A stretch of 64,000 nucleotides of DNA. Origin: Pseudonocardia sp. T1-2H (GTDB taxonomy: Bacteria > Actinomycetota > Actinomycetes > Mycobacteriales > Pseudonocardiaceae). The notes under the pieces were generated by a model. It made no database searches, had not been told where the DNA came from, and worked only from the letters and a program-made list of their open reading frames with translations. A program made the translations under genes and the position numbers. Shown piece by piece: positions 7,826-16,379 of the stretch; positions within the stretch are counted from its first letter, which is position 1; every line of letters starts with the position of its first letter. The DNA lies in contig NZ_JBBPCL010000001.1 in the NCBI RefSeq assembly GCF_038039215.1, forward strand, positions 2,542,001 to 2,606,000, written 5' to 3'.

Positions 7826-8524
7826 ATGGGCGACGGTGGGCCGGTGACCGACAACATCACGGCGGGATCGCCCGCTTCCGACGCTCCCCCGCATGCCGAC
7901 GCCTATATCGGAGTCCCCGCCCTGCAGGCCAACTGGGACAGACGGTACGCCGAACGGGAGCAGCTGTGGAGCGGCCAGCCCAACGGTGTGCTCGTGGCCG
8001 AAGTCGCCGGGCTCACGCCCGGGCGGGCGCTCGACGTCGGCTGCGGCGAGGGCGCGGACGCCGTCTGGCTCGCGAACGGAGGCTGGGACGTGACCGCGCT
8101 CGAGGTCTCGGAGGTGGCGCTGGAGCGGGCGGCCGGGCGCGTGCAGGACGCCGGTGTCACCGTTCGCTGGGTGCACGCCGCGCTGGAGGAGGCGGCGCTC
8201 CCGCCGGCGTCCTTCGACCTCGTCTCCGCGCAGTACCCGGCCCTGCTGCGCACCCCCGACGCCGCGGCCGAGCGCGCGCTGCTCGCGGCCGTCGCGCCCG
8301 GAGGGATGCTGCTGTTCGTGCACCACGCGGGGATGGACACCCAGCAGGTGCATGACAGCGGCTTCGACCCGGCCGATTACGTCTGGCCCTCGATGGTCGC
8401 CGCGCTGCTCAACGACGACTGGGACGTACAGCTGTACGAGCAGCGGCCGCGCATCACACCCGACGGCGGCGCCGGCGCACACCACGCTGAGGACCTGGTG
8501 CTGCGCGCGCGCCGCCTACGCTGA
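7826..8524 (+). CDS. Class I SAM-dependent methyltransferase
   Basis: 232 residues from the ATG at 7826 (GTG at 7844 is also possible). Motif I is clear: ALDVGCGEGADAVWLA, followed by the acidic end of strand 2 in VTALEVSEVALERAA. Motif IV region: FDLVSAQYPALLR. The opening NWDRRYAEREQLWSGQPNG resembles TehB-like and thiopurine-type methyltransferases, which act on small soft nucleophiles. The substrate cannot be read from sequence. The gene stands alone; the DNA after it is debris. Confidence 0.8.
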   Translation: MGDGGPVTDNITAGSPASDAPPHADAYIGVPALQANWDRRYAEREQLWSGQPNGVLVAEVAGLTPGRALDVGCGEGADAVWLANGGWDVTALEVSEVALERAAGRVQDAGVTVRWVHAALEEAALPPASFDLVSAQYPALLRTPDAAAERALLAAVAPGGMLLFVHHAGMDTQQVHDSGFDPADYVWPSMVAALLNDDWDVQLYEQRPRITPDGGAGAHHAEDLVLRARRLR

Positions 8525-8601
8525 GACTCCTCCTCGCGCAGCCGGGCCGGAGGCAGGCGAAATCAGGATCGAGCTGCGGCCTATCGCTCGACCGGACGGT
8601 G

Positions 8602-8890
8602 CTAAGGCTGTGCAGCGCTCCGAGTCAGCCGTGCCGCCAGGCCGTCCAGGTGGCGGGCCAAGGCGTGAGTCAGCAGGCCGTCCAGGTCCTGCGCCCCCTC
8701 CCGGTGGACCGCGGCCAGTCGGGGAAGCGGCCGGAGCTCACGAGGACACGCATCTCGCCGTCGAGCGTGTTCCACCACTGGTCGTTGGCCACCCCGGTCT
8801 CCCGCTCGGCCCGCACCTCCGCTGCGGCGCTGATGGCGAGGCCACGGACGAGGGCGGGCAGGGTCGCCACCGGTCCTGTCCCCTCTCAGG
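8602..8890 (-). pseudogene. TetR-family regulator, C-terminal fragment with a frameshift
   Basis: The minus strand encodes RGLAISAAAEVRAERETG and QWWNTLDGEMRVLVSSGRFP, then, after a one-base shift, LAAVHREGAQDLDGLLTHAL and a stop. This is the ligand-binding C-terminal half of a TetR/AcrR regulator. The DNA-binding N terminus is absent; in its place is the tail of a DNA ligase gene. The fragment cannot make a functional repressor. Confidence 0.65.
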
Positions 8891-8894
8891 CCGG

Positions 8895-9262
8895 TGGGGT
8901 CGAGGACGGGAACGTCGCCAGGCCTCAGGTCAGCTCGCAGTCGGACGTAGCGGGTGGCGTGGCGCCGCCGGTCCTGCTGAAACGAGGTGTCGACGTCGAG
9001 CTCGACGACCGTGGTCGGGGCGACCTGGACGTAGCCGATGGGTTCACTGGGGCGCTGCCCGAACCTGCTCGAGGGGATCGTGGCCGGCCAGGGGTGGGTG
9101 CCCGGCGCCGGCGTGGTGAGGAGGCGGCCGAGTTCGGTACGCGCGGGGTGGGGGAGCGGGGTGGTGCGCCCGGCGATCCGGAGCCGTCCACTTGTGTCGT
9201 AGCGGCCGAGGATCAGCGCCTCGGGCCGGGCGATGGAGCCGAGGACGCCGCCGACGACTCAT
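8895..9262 (-). pseudogene. ATP-dependent DNA ligase, C-terminal fragment (copy 1)
   Basis: The minus strand reads VVGGVLGSIARPEALILGRY, TSGRLRIAGRTTPLP, then RPSEPIGYVQVAPTTVVELD and HATRYVRLRADLRPGDVPVL, the OB-fold domain end of a LigC-type ligase. The adenylation domain is missing. It is a close duplicate of the tail of the gene at 13685-14577. It keeps a 91-bp segment that copy 2 has lost, but has an extra C near 8903 so that the stop is read through. Confidence 0.7.
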
Positions 9263-9288
9263 GGTGGCTGAGCTATGCCGACCGTCGG

Positions 9289-9672
9289 CTAGCGCGAGGA
9301 GCCGGTCCGGCCTTGCCCGTTCCGGCGTCCGCCGGCCTCTGCAGGTTCCCAGGCCAGGGCGAACGCGCCGCCGGTCAGCCCGAGCAGCATCCCCACCACC
9401 AGGCCGCCCAAGCTCGGCGTGACGAACGAGATAAGGGCCAGCACGATTCCCGCCATTCCGCACATCGTGTGCTGACCCGGCGCGATGGCGAGCACGACTC
9501 CGGTCGCCAGAAGGAGCGTCCCGACGAGCAGTCCGGTTACCCCTGCGACGCCCGGTGCAGCAAGTACCGTCAGCCTGCTCGACGGCAGCAGCAGAACCAG
9601 CGCACCCGACGCCAGGAGGCAGCACACCGCACAGGCTGGGCGGCTCGCCAGGCCACGAGCCAGACCGGCCAT
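9289..9672 (-). CDS. DUF6114 integral membrane protein
   Basis: 127 residues. Four hydrophobic helices with Gly-rich turns are visible (about residues 12-32, 38-58, 66-86, 90-110), including VAGVTGLLVGTLLLATGVVL and LGGLVVGMLLGLTGGAFALA, the pattern of the DUF6114 family. Its ATG overlaps the stop of the DUF6230 gene (ATGA). The DUF6230/DUF6114 gene pair is widespread in actinomycetes. Its function is not established; the old database label cholesterol esterase for DUF6230 is not supported by any motif here. Confidence 0.75.
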   Translation of the reverse strand: MAGLARGLASRPACAVCCLLASGALVLLLPSSRLTVLAAPGVAGVTGLLVGTLLLATGVVLAIAPGQHTMCGMAGIVLALISFVTPSLGGLVVGMLLGLTGGAFALAWEPAEAGGRRNGQGRTGSSR

Positions 9673-10316
9673 CAGGAACACTCCGGCACGTCGTCGCCCA
9701 CCCGCAGGTCGAGCGCGGACAGGGCCAGGTCCGCGACGCTCGCCCACCGAACGGTCGCGCTCAGGTCGAGGTTCAGTCCCTGCGCGAGGATCGGCAGACT
9801 GCCCGGCGGCGCCACGTCCACCGGTATTCCGTCCGGCGTCGTCTGCTGCCGGTTCACCAGAAGCTTCTGACCTGCGGCCCCGAGGCCGTCGAGGCTCTCG
9901 ATTGCGAACTGCACGTCACCGGCCCGGATCTCCTTCCCATCCGCGGGCGTCTCCAACCGCAACACCCAGGTCCCGATCGGCGTCGACACTGCGCCTGAGG
10001 CGCACAGTCCCCGCACCCTCACGTCGTCCAGCCCCACCACGACCACTGGACGGCGTGTCCCGTCCGCATCCTGAACGAACTGCGGAAACACTCCTGTTGC
10101 CACAGCGGTGAGTTGCGCGGCGGTGATCTTCACGTGCTGTCGACCGTCGGTGGCCAACGCCACCGGCAGCAGGCCCGTCGCCGCCGCTCCCACCATCACC
10201 CCGGCCGCCAGCAGCGACACGACGAAGATCGCGACGAAGCGCCGCCACCGCGTCCGGCCACCGCTCGCCCCATACGTCGGCGCGTGGTGCCTCCCCGTAC
10301 TCCGCAGCGCGTTCAT
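9672..10316 (-). CDS. DUF6230 membrane-anchored exported protein
   Basis: 214 residues. A basic stretch (RTRWRR) precedes one hydrophobic segment at about residues 27-52; the rest is polar and predicted extracytoplasmic. HVKITAAQLTAVATGVFPQF and VGLDDVRVRGLCASGAVSTP match the repeated beta pattern of the family. It is the first gene of a two-gene operon with the DUF6114 gene and is divergent from the MerR gene at 10386. No strong ribosome site precedes the ATG, so the transcript may be leaderless. Confidence 0.75.
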   Translation of the reverse strand: MNALRSTGRHHAPTYGASGGRTRWRRFVAIFVVSLLAAGVMVGAAATGLLPVALATDGRQHVKITAAQLTAVATGVFPQFVQDADGTRRPVVVVGLDDVRVRGLCASGAVSTPIGTWVLRLETPADGKEIRAGDVQFAIESLDGLGAAGQKLLVNRQQTTPDGIPVDVAPPGSLPILAQGLNLDLSATVRWASVADLALSALDLRVGDDVPECS

Positions 10317-10385
10317 ATCATCAACAACTGTGCCACTGAAAAATGGGAACGTTTGCGGTCATCGGTCACCCGATCGAGGGTCCTC

Positions 10386-11186
10386 ATGCTCCGCCAAAAT
10401 GGCCTGATGCCGCGATACAGGGTCGACGAACTGGCCCGCCTGGCCGGGATGACAGTGCGTAACGTGCGCGCCTATCAGGAACGCGGCCTACTCCACCCGC
10501 CGCACCGCGACGGCCGGGTCGCACTGTACGACGAATCCCACCGCGGCCGGCTCCGCATCGTCGGCCGGCTGCTCGAACGTGGCTACACCGTCGCGAACAT
10601 CGCCGAGCTACTGGGGGAATGGGAGAGCGGTCGCGACCTCGCTTCGGTCCTCGGGCTCGAGTCCGCCGTGAGTGCGCTCTGGCCGCCGCGCCTCGCTCAG
10701 GACGTCACGATCGTCGAGCTCGGGCGTCTCTTCGGCGAGGCCTTCTCCCTCGACGAGCTCGCCGACCAGCTCGTGGAAACGGGTCTCCTCGTTCGGCAAG
10801 GCACAGCCCTGACTACTCCGAGCCCTCAGGTCCTGTCCGCCGCAGCCGACCTCGTCCGAGCCGGCGTGCCGCGGGCCGAGGTGTTCACGCTTGCCCGCCG
10901 CGCGACCACCCTGATCGACGGGCTCGCCAAAGATCTTCTTGACGCGATACTCGTTCACGTGGTCGATGCCGGCGCGCCGACGGCCTCCGGCCTGCCCGAC
11001 GACGAGGCCGTGACCCGCACGGCCGCAGCACTACGAGGCCTGGCACCCGCGGTGACCTCGGGCGTCGCCGAGCTGCTCGGCTCAATGATCGAACGGCACA
11101 CCATCGAGGCAGTCGGCGTGCGAGCCGGACCGCTGCTCACCGGGCAAGGGGACAGCTTGACCGCCAGGGCTCCCCAAGCCGAGTGA
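10386..11186 (+). CDS. MerR-family transcriptional regulator
   Basis: 266 residues from the ATG at 10386, chosen because GAGGG precedes it; the ATG at 10407 gives a more usual MerR N terminus (MPRYRVDELARLAG) but has no ribosome site. The HTH is residues about 9-75 (MTVRNVRAYQERGLLHPPHR, YTVANIAELL). The long C-terminal helical domain has no Cys cluster, so it is not a metal sensor; it may bind a small molecule. It lies 69 bp from the divergent DUF6230 gene, a likely target. Confidence 0.8.
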   Translation: MLRQNGLMPRYRVDELARLAGMTVRNVRAYQERGLLHPPHRDGRVALYDESHRGRLRIVGRLLERGYTVANIAELLGEWESGRDLASVLGLESAVSALWPPRLAQDVTIVELGRLFGEAFSLDELADQLVETGLLVRQGTALTTPSPQVLSAAADLVRAGVPRAEVFTLARRATTLIDGLAKDLLDAILVHVVDAGAPTASGLPDDEAVTRTAAALRGLAPAVTSGVAELLGSMIERHTIEAVGVRAGPLLTGQGDSLTARAPQAE

Positions 11187-11401
11187 AGGCGGGCAGTCGT
11201 CATCCTTGAAGCGTCCGGCTAATGATGTTGCTGCGTGGCGTTGCAGGTAGGGGCCCGAACCCTCCGGAGCCGGGCCGGATGCGGGATTGTCGAACCTGGC
11301 GGAAATGGCGCTGGCCCTGCTGACCCCGGCGCGCCATGCGCTGAGCACCGCGAAGATCACCGCTCGGGCGGGTCTCGAGGCGAGCGCTCGCCGTGATCGG
11401 A

Positions 11402-12263
11402 ATGCCCATGAGGACGCCATCCTCGCCGAATCGGCCCGGCCTACGGGTGTTCCGGTGGTGGCTCGCGCATCAGCTCCAGGTGCTTGGCCATCGTGTCGAG
11501 GCCAACGGCGGCGCGGCGTTGATCGACGCTGTCGGGGTCGCGGAGGTTCTCCGGCTGGACACGCTGCGCGCCGTCGCGCAGCCTCTCGACGCCCGCGAGC
11601 TTGCCGAGATGTGCGGCCTGCACGTGAACACCACCCGGTTCCACCTCGATGTTCTCGCCGACGCCGGGCTCGTGGCGCGTGAACCTCGGATGTCGGGCCG
11701 GCGGGGCCGTCCTCGCCTGCTCTACCGCGCCGTCGCGGGCCACCACCAGCCCTGATCCCGGGTACGCATGGCTCGCGGTCATGCTGGCCTCCCACTGGGA
11801 TAGTGACGACGACGGTTCGCGGCGCGCCGAGCGGGCCGGCTATGCGTCCGCCACAGCGATGATCGGCCACGCCCCTCCGGCTCGCACCGCCGATACCTCC
11901 GGCCACGCCGCGGAGGCCGACCTCGGGACGCGGCTGCCCCCGGTCATCGCGTTGTTCGCCGAGCTCGGGTTCGAACCCGACGTCGTCGAGGACGGTTCGG
12001 CCACACAGTTGCGACTGCATGTATGCTCATTCCGGGCCGTAGCCGCAGCACATCCCGAGGTGGTCTGTTCGCTGCACCTGGGCCTGCTACGCGGTGCCCT
12101 CGACGAACTGGACGTCCCCGCCTCTGCAGACGAGCTGCACCCCTTCGTCGAACCCCAGCTGTGCACAGCGACGCTCACGCCGGCTCCGCGCGGGCCTGCT
12201 CGCGCCGGACCAGCCACCCCGCCACGAGATGACGAGGCGCTTCAGAGACAGGAGCAGCGATGA
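11402..12263 (+). pseudogene. ArsR-like HTH regulator (COG2345 type), single-base frameshift
   Basis: The first frame gives a winged helix (DARELAEMCGLHVNTTRFHL, then LVAREPRMSGRRGRPRLLY) and stops at 11755. The next frame continues with MLASHWDSDDDGSRRAERAG, LPPVIALFAELGFEPDVVED and HVCSFRAVAAAHPEVVCSLH, the C-terminal domain of the same family. Removing one C from the CCC at 11750-11752 joins the two. The start is uncertain (ATG 11402 or 11408). The stop overlaps the start of the next gene, which supports an originally intact operon. It probably regulated the haemoglobin operon downstream. Confidence 0.7.
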
Positions 12264-12694
12264 CGTGGGTCGAGGTGGTCCAGGTGGCTGTCCCGTTCCT
12301 GTGGTGCGGTGCGGTGGCGGGCATCTCCTTCCTGGAGACGCCCCTGAAGTTCCGCGCACCGGGCGTCACCCTCCCGCTCGGCCTAGGCATCGGCGCACTC
12401 GTCTTCCGCGCCCTCAACCTGGTCGAACTGGTCCTCGCCGTCACGATCACGGGGACAATGCTCGCCGCGCCTCCCGACATCGGCGCGGTAGCGCTGCTGG
12501 CCGCCATCTGGGTGCTGCTCCTCTCTCAGGTCGGAGTGGTCCGTCCGCGGCTCGACCGCCGTACCCGAGAGGTGATCGCAGGAGGCACCCCGCCCCGGTC
12601 ACCGCTTCATCTGATCTACATCGGGCTCGAGACCGTGAAAGTGGTGTCGTTGCCGGTCCTCGGGGTGCTGCTGGTCGTCGGGGTCGCAGGGTGA
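12260..12694 (+). CDS. Small four-helix membrane protein
   Basis: 144 residues with four hydrophobic segments (about 5-25, 40-68, 73-95, 120-142). The ATG overlaps the stop of the HTH gene (ATGA) and the stop overlaps the GTG of the haemoglobin gene (GTGA), so the three genes form one translationally coupled operon. FLETPLKFRAPGV after TM1 is a distinctive loop. I do not recognise the family. Context suggests a role in nitric oxide or oxygen stress. Confidence 0.7.
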   Translation: MTWVEVVQVAVPFLWCGAVAGISFLETPLKFRAPGVTLPLGLGIGALVFRALNLVELVLAVTITGTMLAAPPDIGAVALLAAIWVLLLSQVGVVRPRLDRRTREVIAGGTPPRSPLHLIYIGLETVKVVSLPVLGVLLVVGVAG

Positions 12695-13209
12695 CCGGCC
12701 AGACCGATCTCCGGGACATCGCCGACCGCGAAGACATCGCCCAGCTAGTGATCGCGTTCTACCGGCGGGCGTTCGCCGAGGACCTGCTCGGGCCGATCTT
12801 CACCGACATCGCCAAGGTCGGCCTGTCCGCGCACCTACCTGTCATGTGCGACTTCTGGGAGACCGTCTTGCTCCGAGTGGGCCTCTACCACCGCAACGCG
12901 TTGAGGCCCCACTCGCGCCTCAACGAGCAGGTGCGCCTGACGCCCGCGCACTTCGAGCGAAGGTTGAGCCTGTGGACCCGGACGGTGGACGAGCGATACC
13001 AGGGGAAGAAGGCCGAGCTCGCCAAGACTCAGGCCGCGCGGATCGCCGGGTCCATCGGTCGGCGGCTCAGCGACGCTCCGGCGACGGCGCGCGGGATGAT
13101 CCGCGCCCGCCGCGGTGGAGACGAACCGTCCCTCGAGACCGCAGGCGAGCGACCACAACCGCAACTGGTGACGCTGCGACCGCCGTCACCTCCCGCAACG
13201 CGAGGATGA
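12691..13209 (+). CDS. Group III truncated haemoglobin
   Basis: 172 residues, about 130 in the globin core and a basic tail of unusual length. Landmarks of group III are visible: LVIAFYRRAFAEDLLGPIF, then HLPVMCDFWETVLLR, then YHRNALRPHSRL, then LTPAHFERRLSLW carrying the likely proximal His. The family binds haem and reacts with oxygen, nitric oxide or peroxide in the cytoplasm. The GTG overlaps the preceding stop. The cupin gene follows after 6 bases. Both neighbours suggest a nitrosative or oxidative stress operon. Confidence 0.85.
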   Translation: MTGQTDLRDIADREDIAQLVIAFYRRAFAEDLLGPIFTDIAKVGLSAHLPVMCDFWETVLLRVGLYHRNALRPHSRLNEQVRLTPAHFERRLSLWTRTVDERYQGKKAELAKTQAARIAGSIGRRLSDAPATARGMIRARRGGDEPSLETAGERPQPQLVTLRPPSPPATRG

Positions 13210-13215
13210 CGCCCC

Positions 13216-13554
13216 GTGCAGAAGATCTCGCTCGACGCCCTTGCTCGCGAGCTACTCGAGACCGCCGTCACCAACACCAGCGGTCGCGCCGCTCGCACCG
13301 TCTACGGTGGTCATGAACACACGCTGCGCCAGACCCTGATCAGTCTACGGGCCGGACAATCCCTGTCCGAGCACGATAATCCCGGTGAAGCCACGCTGCA
13401 CGTCCTGCACGGCAGGGTTCGGCTCCACGCCGCCGGCGAAGCCTGGGAAGCACGACTCGGCGACATGCTCATCATCCCCGACGCTCGGCACAGTCTCGAC
13501 GCGATCCACGACGCCGTCGTCCTGCTCACCGTCGCCAAGACGGAACGGCCCTGA
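13216..13554 (+). CDS. Small single-domain cupin
   Basis: 112 residues, GTG start with CGAGGA upstream. The cupin core is seen in SLSEHDNPGEATLHVLHGRV and GDMLIIPDARHSLDAIHDAV: His and Glu in the first motif and His in the second could bind a metal. Last gene of the HTH/membrane/haemoglobin/cupin operon. Such cupins often accompany stress globins in actinomycetes; the reaction, if any, is unknown. Confidence 0.8.
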   Translation: MQKISLDALARELLETAVTNTSGRAARTVYGGHEHTLRQTLISLRAGQSLSEHDNPGEATLHVLHGRVRLHAAGEAWEARLGDMLIIPDARHSLDAIHDAVVLLTVAKTERP

Positions 13555-13684
13555 TGTCCCCGCCTCGGCCGGCCAGCAGGCGGGAGCAGCAGGCAGCCCC
13601 TCCCCTCATTTGGCACGTGATGCCGGCCGACATCGTCGCGCTTAGGGGCGCCGAAGTTGATCTGCCTTCGCAACCTGGTCCGGC

Positions 13685-14577
13685 TCAGGCCGGTGGGTCG
13701 AGGACGGGCACATCCCCCGGGTGCAGGTCGGCCCGCAACCGGACGTAGCGGGTGGCGTGGCGCCACCGGTCCTGCTCGACGGGATCGTGACCGGCCACGG
13801 GTGCGTGCCCGACGCCGGCGTGGTGAGGACGTGGCCGAGTTCGGCGCGGGCGGGTTGGGGGAGCGGGGTGGTGCGGCCGGCGACCCGGAGTCGTCCGCGG
13901 GTGTCGTAGCGGCCGAGGATCAGCGCCTCGGGTCGGGCGATGGAGCCGAGGACGCCGCCGACGACGGCCTCGGTGGTGCGCCGGGTCCGGATCTTGCGCC
14001 AGGTCCGGCCGCCGGGGCGGTAGGGCTGGTCGCGGCGTTTGGCGACGACCCCTTCGATGCCGGCGGCGGAATGGTTGGTGAGCCAGGCGCGGGCGACGGC
14101 CGGATCGGTCGTGGCGGGCATCAGCACCAGCCCGTGCGGGAGCTGGCGTCCGAGGAGGTCCTCGAGCAGGGGCCGACGGGCGCGGTAGGGGAGTGGCCGG
14201 ACGTCGCGGTGGTCGAGGGCGAGGACGTCGAACACGACGAACGAGGCCGGGCTGGCCAGGGAGAGCTGCCGGGCCCGCGCATCGGTGGGGCGGATGCGCT
14301 GTTGCAGGCCGGCGAAGTCCAGCCGGCCCTCCCGCCACAGCACCAGTTCCCCGTCGAGCACGACGGCGGTGTCGAGCTGTTCGAGGGCGGCCACGATCTC
14401 GGGGAAGTAGCGGGTGAGCGGACGCTGCTGCCGGGATTGCAGGGCAACCCGATCAGCGCGCCGGTGGGCGAGGCAGCGGAAACCGTCGAACTTGGCCTCA
14501 TAGGACCAGCCCGCATGCGGGGCTTCGGGGAGCCGGTCGGCGTGGACCGCGATCATCGGGCGCAGCGGGAACTCCAC
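13685..14577 (-). pseudogene. ATP-dependent DNA ligase (LigC-like), broken by a 91-bp deletion (copy 2)
   Basis: From a GTG at 14577 the frame gives the adenylation domain: YEAKFDGFRCLAHRR holds the ligase active-site Lys (EAKFDG), then DGELVLW, EGVVAKR and TWRKIRTRRT, the later nucleotidyltransferase motifs. The OB domain starts normally but the frame breaks near 13776, where 91 bp present in copy 1 (8895-9262) are missing between two CCTGCT repeats. The original frame resumes as HATRYVRLRADLHPGDVPVL with a TGA at 13685-13687. The current frame runs on to 13642 with a nonsense tail. Likely inactive. Confidence 0.75.
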
Positions 14578-14712
14578 CCCCGCGATCCCCGCCGGTTGCG
14601 CAGCTATCCGGCGACGATAGGCAGATCACCACGGGTGGGAGACAGTGGACCGACCGTGGCCTCGCCCGTGGTCGGCAATGGACCCAGGGTGACACCCCCG
14701 CCGGGGCTGCGC

Positions 14713-14832
14713 TTCATTGAGAACCGACGCGCCCCAGCCGTCACTGTCCTGTCTCAGCGAATATGGCCCGGCGGTGAGCTGGGCGGAGCCAACTGTAGTG
14801 AGACAGCACAGTTAAGGTCTTGTCTCAATGAA
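14713..14832. repeat. Nested inverted repeats, MITE-like or IS-end remnant
   Basis: A perfect 10-bp inverted pair TTCATTGAGA (14713-14722) and TCTCAATGAA (14823-14832) bounds a 120-bp segment. Inside it ACTGTCCTGTCTCA (14743-14756) pairs with TGAGACAGCACAGT (14799-14812) with one mismatch. The segment has no coding capacity. It lies 102 bp from the IS3 element that begins at 14935. It could be a non-autonomous element or two leftover IS ends. Confidence 0.5.
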
Positions 14833-14984
14833 CCTGGTCCGTGTGGCAGCGGCCCGGCAGCGTTGAGTCGTCCTCGAGACAGTCTGCCGATGATGTTGCG
14901 GCGCTTGGACAGGTCAGCGATCCGTCTGGCCGAGTGAACCGCCCCGGCGTGTCCGGAGACTTGATCTTCTGAGGAGATGGAGTC

Positions 14985-15317
14985 ATGACACGTCGTTCCC
15001 AGCCGCCGTATCCGCCGGAGTTGCGTGAGCGGGCGGTGCGGATGGTCGCCGAGATCCGCGACGACTACGACTCGCTGTGGGCGGCGATGAACGCCGTCGC
15101 CGACAAGCTCGGAGTCGGCACCGGCGAGACCGTGCGCAAGTGGGTCCGCCAAGCCGAGACAGACTCCGGCGTCCGGCCCGGCACGACCACGCAGGAGTCA
15201 GACGAGCTGCGCAGGCTGCGGCGGGACAACGCCGAGCTCAAGCGGGCCAACGACATCCTGAATGCGGCCTCGGCCTTCTTCGCGGCCGAGATCGACCGGC
15301 CACGCGGGCGCTGGTGA
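14985..15317 (+). CDS. IS3-family transposase OrfA
   Basis: 110 residues; GAGGAG lies upstream of the ATG. N-terminal HTH (PPELRERAVRMVAEI, VGTGETVRKWVRQAE) followed by the leucine-zipper segment DELRRLRRDNAELKRANDIL that ends in AASAFFAAEIDRP, the canonical IS3 OrfA layout. Its TGA overlaps the GTG of orfB (GTGA) with orfB in the -1 frame; no slippery heptamer is evident at the junction, so coupling by reinitiation is more likely than frameshifting. Confidence 0.85.
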   Translation: MTRRSQPPYPPELRERAVRMVAEIRDDYDSLWAAMNAVADKLGVGTGETVRKWVRQAETDSGVRPGTTTQESDELRRLRRDNAELKRANDILNAASAFFAAEIDRPRGRW

Positions 15318-16252
15318 GGTTCATCGACCAGCACGCCGCCCATCAGACCGGTGGGCGGCGATGGGGCGTCGAGTCGATCTGTGCCCAGCTCGCCGAGTTG
15401 GGCGCACCGATCGCCCCATCCACCTACTACTCCGCCCGAGCCGCCCGACCGAGCAGGGCGGCGCGGCGCGATGAGTACCTCGCACCACAGGTGGCGCGGG
15501 TCCACGCCGAGAACTACGGCGTCTACGGCGCCCGGAAGGTCTGGGCCCAGCTCAACCGCGAGGGCATCCCGGTCGCGCGCTGCACCGTCGAGCGGCTCAT
15601 GCGCGCCTAGGGCCTGGGCGGAGCACGCCGCGGCCGACGGATGCGCACGACGCTGCCGGGCGGGCAGACACGTGCCGGGGACCTGGTGGGCCGCCGGTTC
15701 AACCCGCCCGCCCCGGACCAGCTGTGGGTCGCCGACTTCACCTACGTCCCCGCGTGGTCCGGGATGGTCTACGTCGCGTTCGTCATCGACGCCTACTCGA
15801 GGCGCATCCTGGGCTGGCGCGTGGCGACTTCCATGCGCACCGAGCTCGTCCTCGACGCCCTCGAACACGCAGTCTGGACCCGCACCGGACAGGGCCGCGC
15901 CGAGCTGGACGGGTTGATCATGCACACCGACGCCGGGTCGTAATACACGTCCATCGCCTACACCGAGCGCCTCGCCGTCGCCGGCGCGGCACCGTCGGTC
16001 GGCACGGTCGGCGACGCCTACGACAACGCCTTGGCCGAGTCCACGATCGGGCTGTTCAAGACCGAGCTGATCAAACCGAGAGGGTCCTGGCGCAGCGTCG
16101 AGAAGGTCGAGATCGCCCCCCTCGAGTACGTCGACTGGTTCAACCGCCGCCGCCTACACAGCGCCGCCGGGGACATCCCGCCTGCCGAGCTGGAGGCCGC
16201 CCACTACCGTCAACGAGCACCCCGACCGGAGCCACAGGGCTCAAGCCGATAG
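15314..16252 (+). pseudogene. IS3-family transposase OrfB with two in-frame stop codons
   Basis: One continuous frame runs from a GTG at 15314 to TGA at 16250-16252, interrupted by TAG at 15608-15610 and TAA at 15941-15943. Between them lies the DDE domain: WVADFTYV (first Asp), HTDAGS (second Asp) and DNALAESTIGLFKTEL (Glu) are intact. The TAA replaces the Gln of the usual GSQYTS motif. Only point changes are needed to restore the gene, so inactivation looks recent, but transposition in cis is not expected. Confidence 0.85.
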
Positions 16253-16379
16253 CTCTCCGGACACGCCGGAGCGGTTCACAGGGCCGTTGGGCCGACGAGC
16301 AGGCAGTCGCAACTCAACTCGCGCACCATCGGCTGGCCGCAGGCAACCTGATCAACACATACACGGAGACCCCCATCTC

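Larger units (their letters stand above)
14935..16278 (+). mobile_element. IS3-family insertion sequence, decayed (1344 bp)
   Basis: The ends are 25-bp inverted repeats, TGAACCGC at 14935 and GCGGTTCA ending at 16278, with one mismatch over 25 bp; both begin TG and end CA as in IS3 elements. Inside are overlapping orfA and orfB. No target duplication is visible (GAG left, CAG right). orfB carries two stop codons. The element sits between the ligase remnant and a GNAT fragment. Confidence 0.85.

Noticed and set aside
7732..7826. TTG start with GGAGGA before the methyltransferase (TDQVTEQLHAHTALDELL)
   Set aside because: The frame looks coding for about 35 residues but then runs out of frame through the methyltransferase gene. 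Too short to name; it may be a scrap of an older gene.
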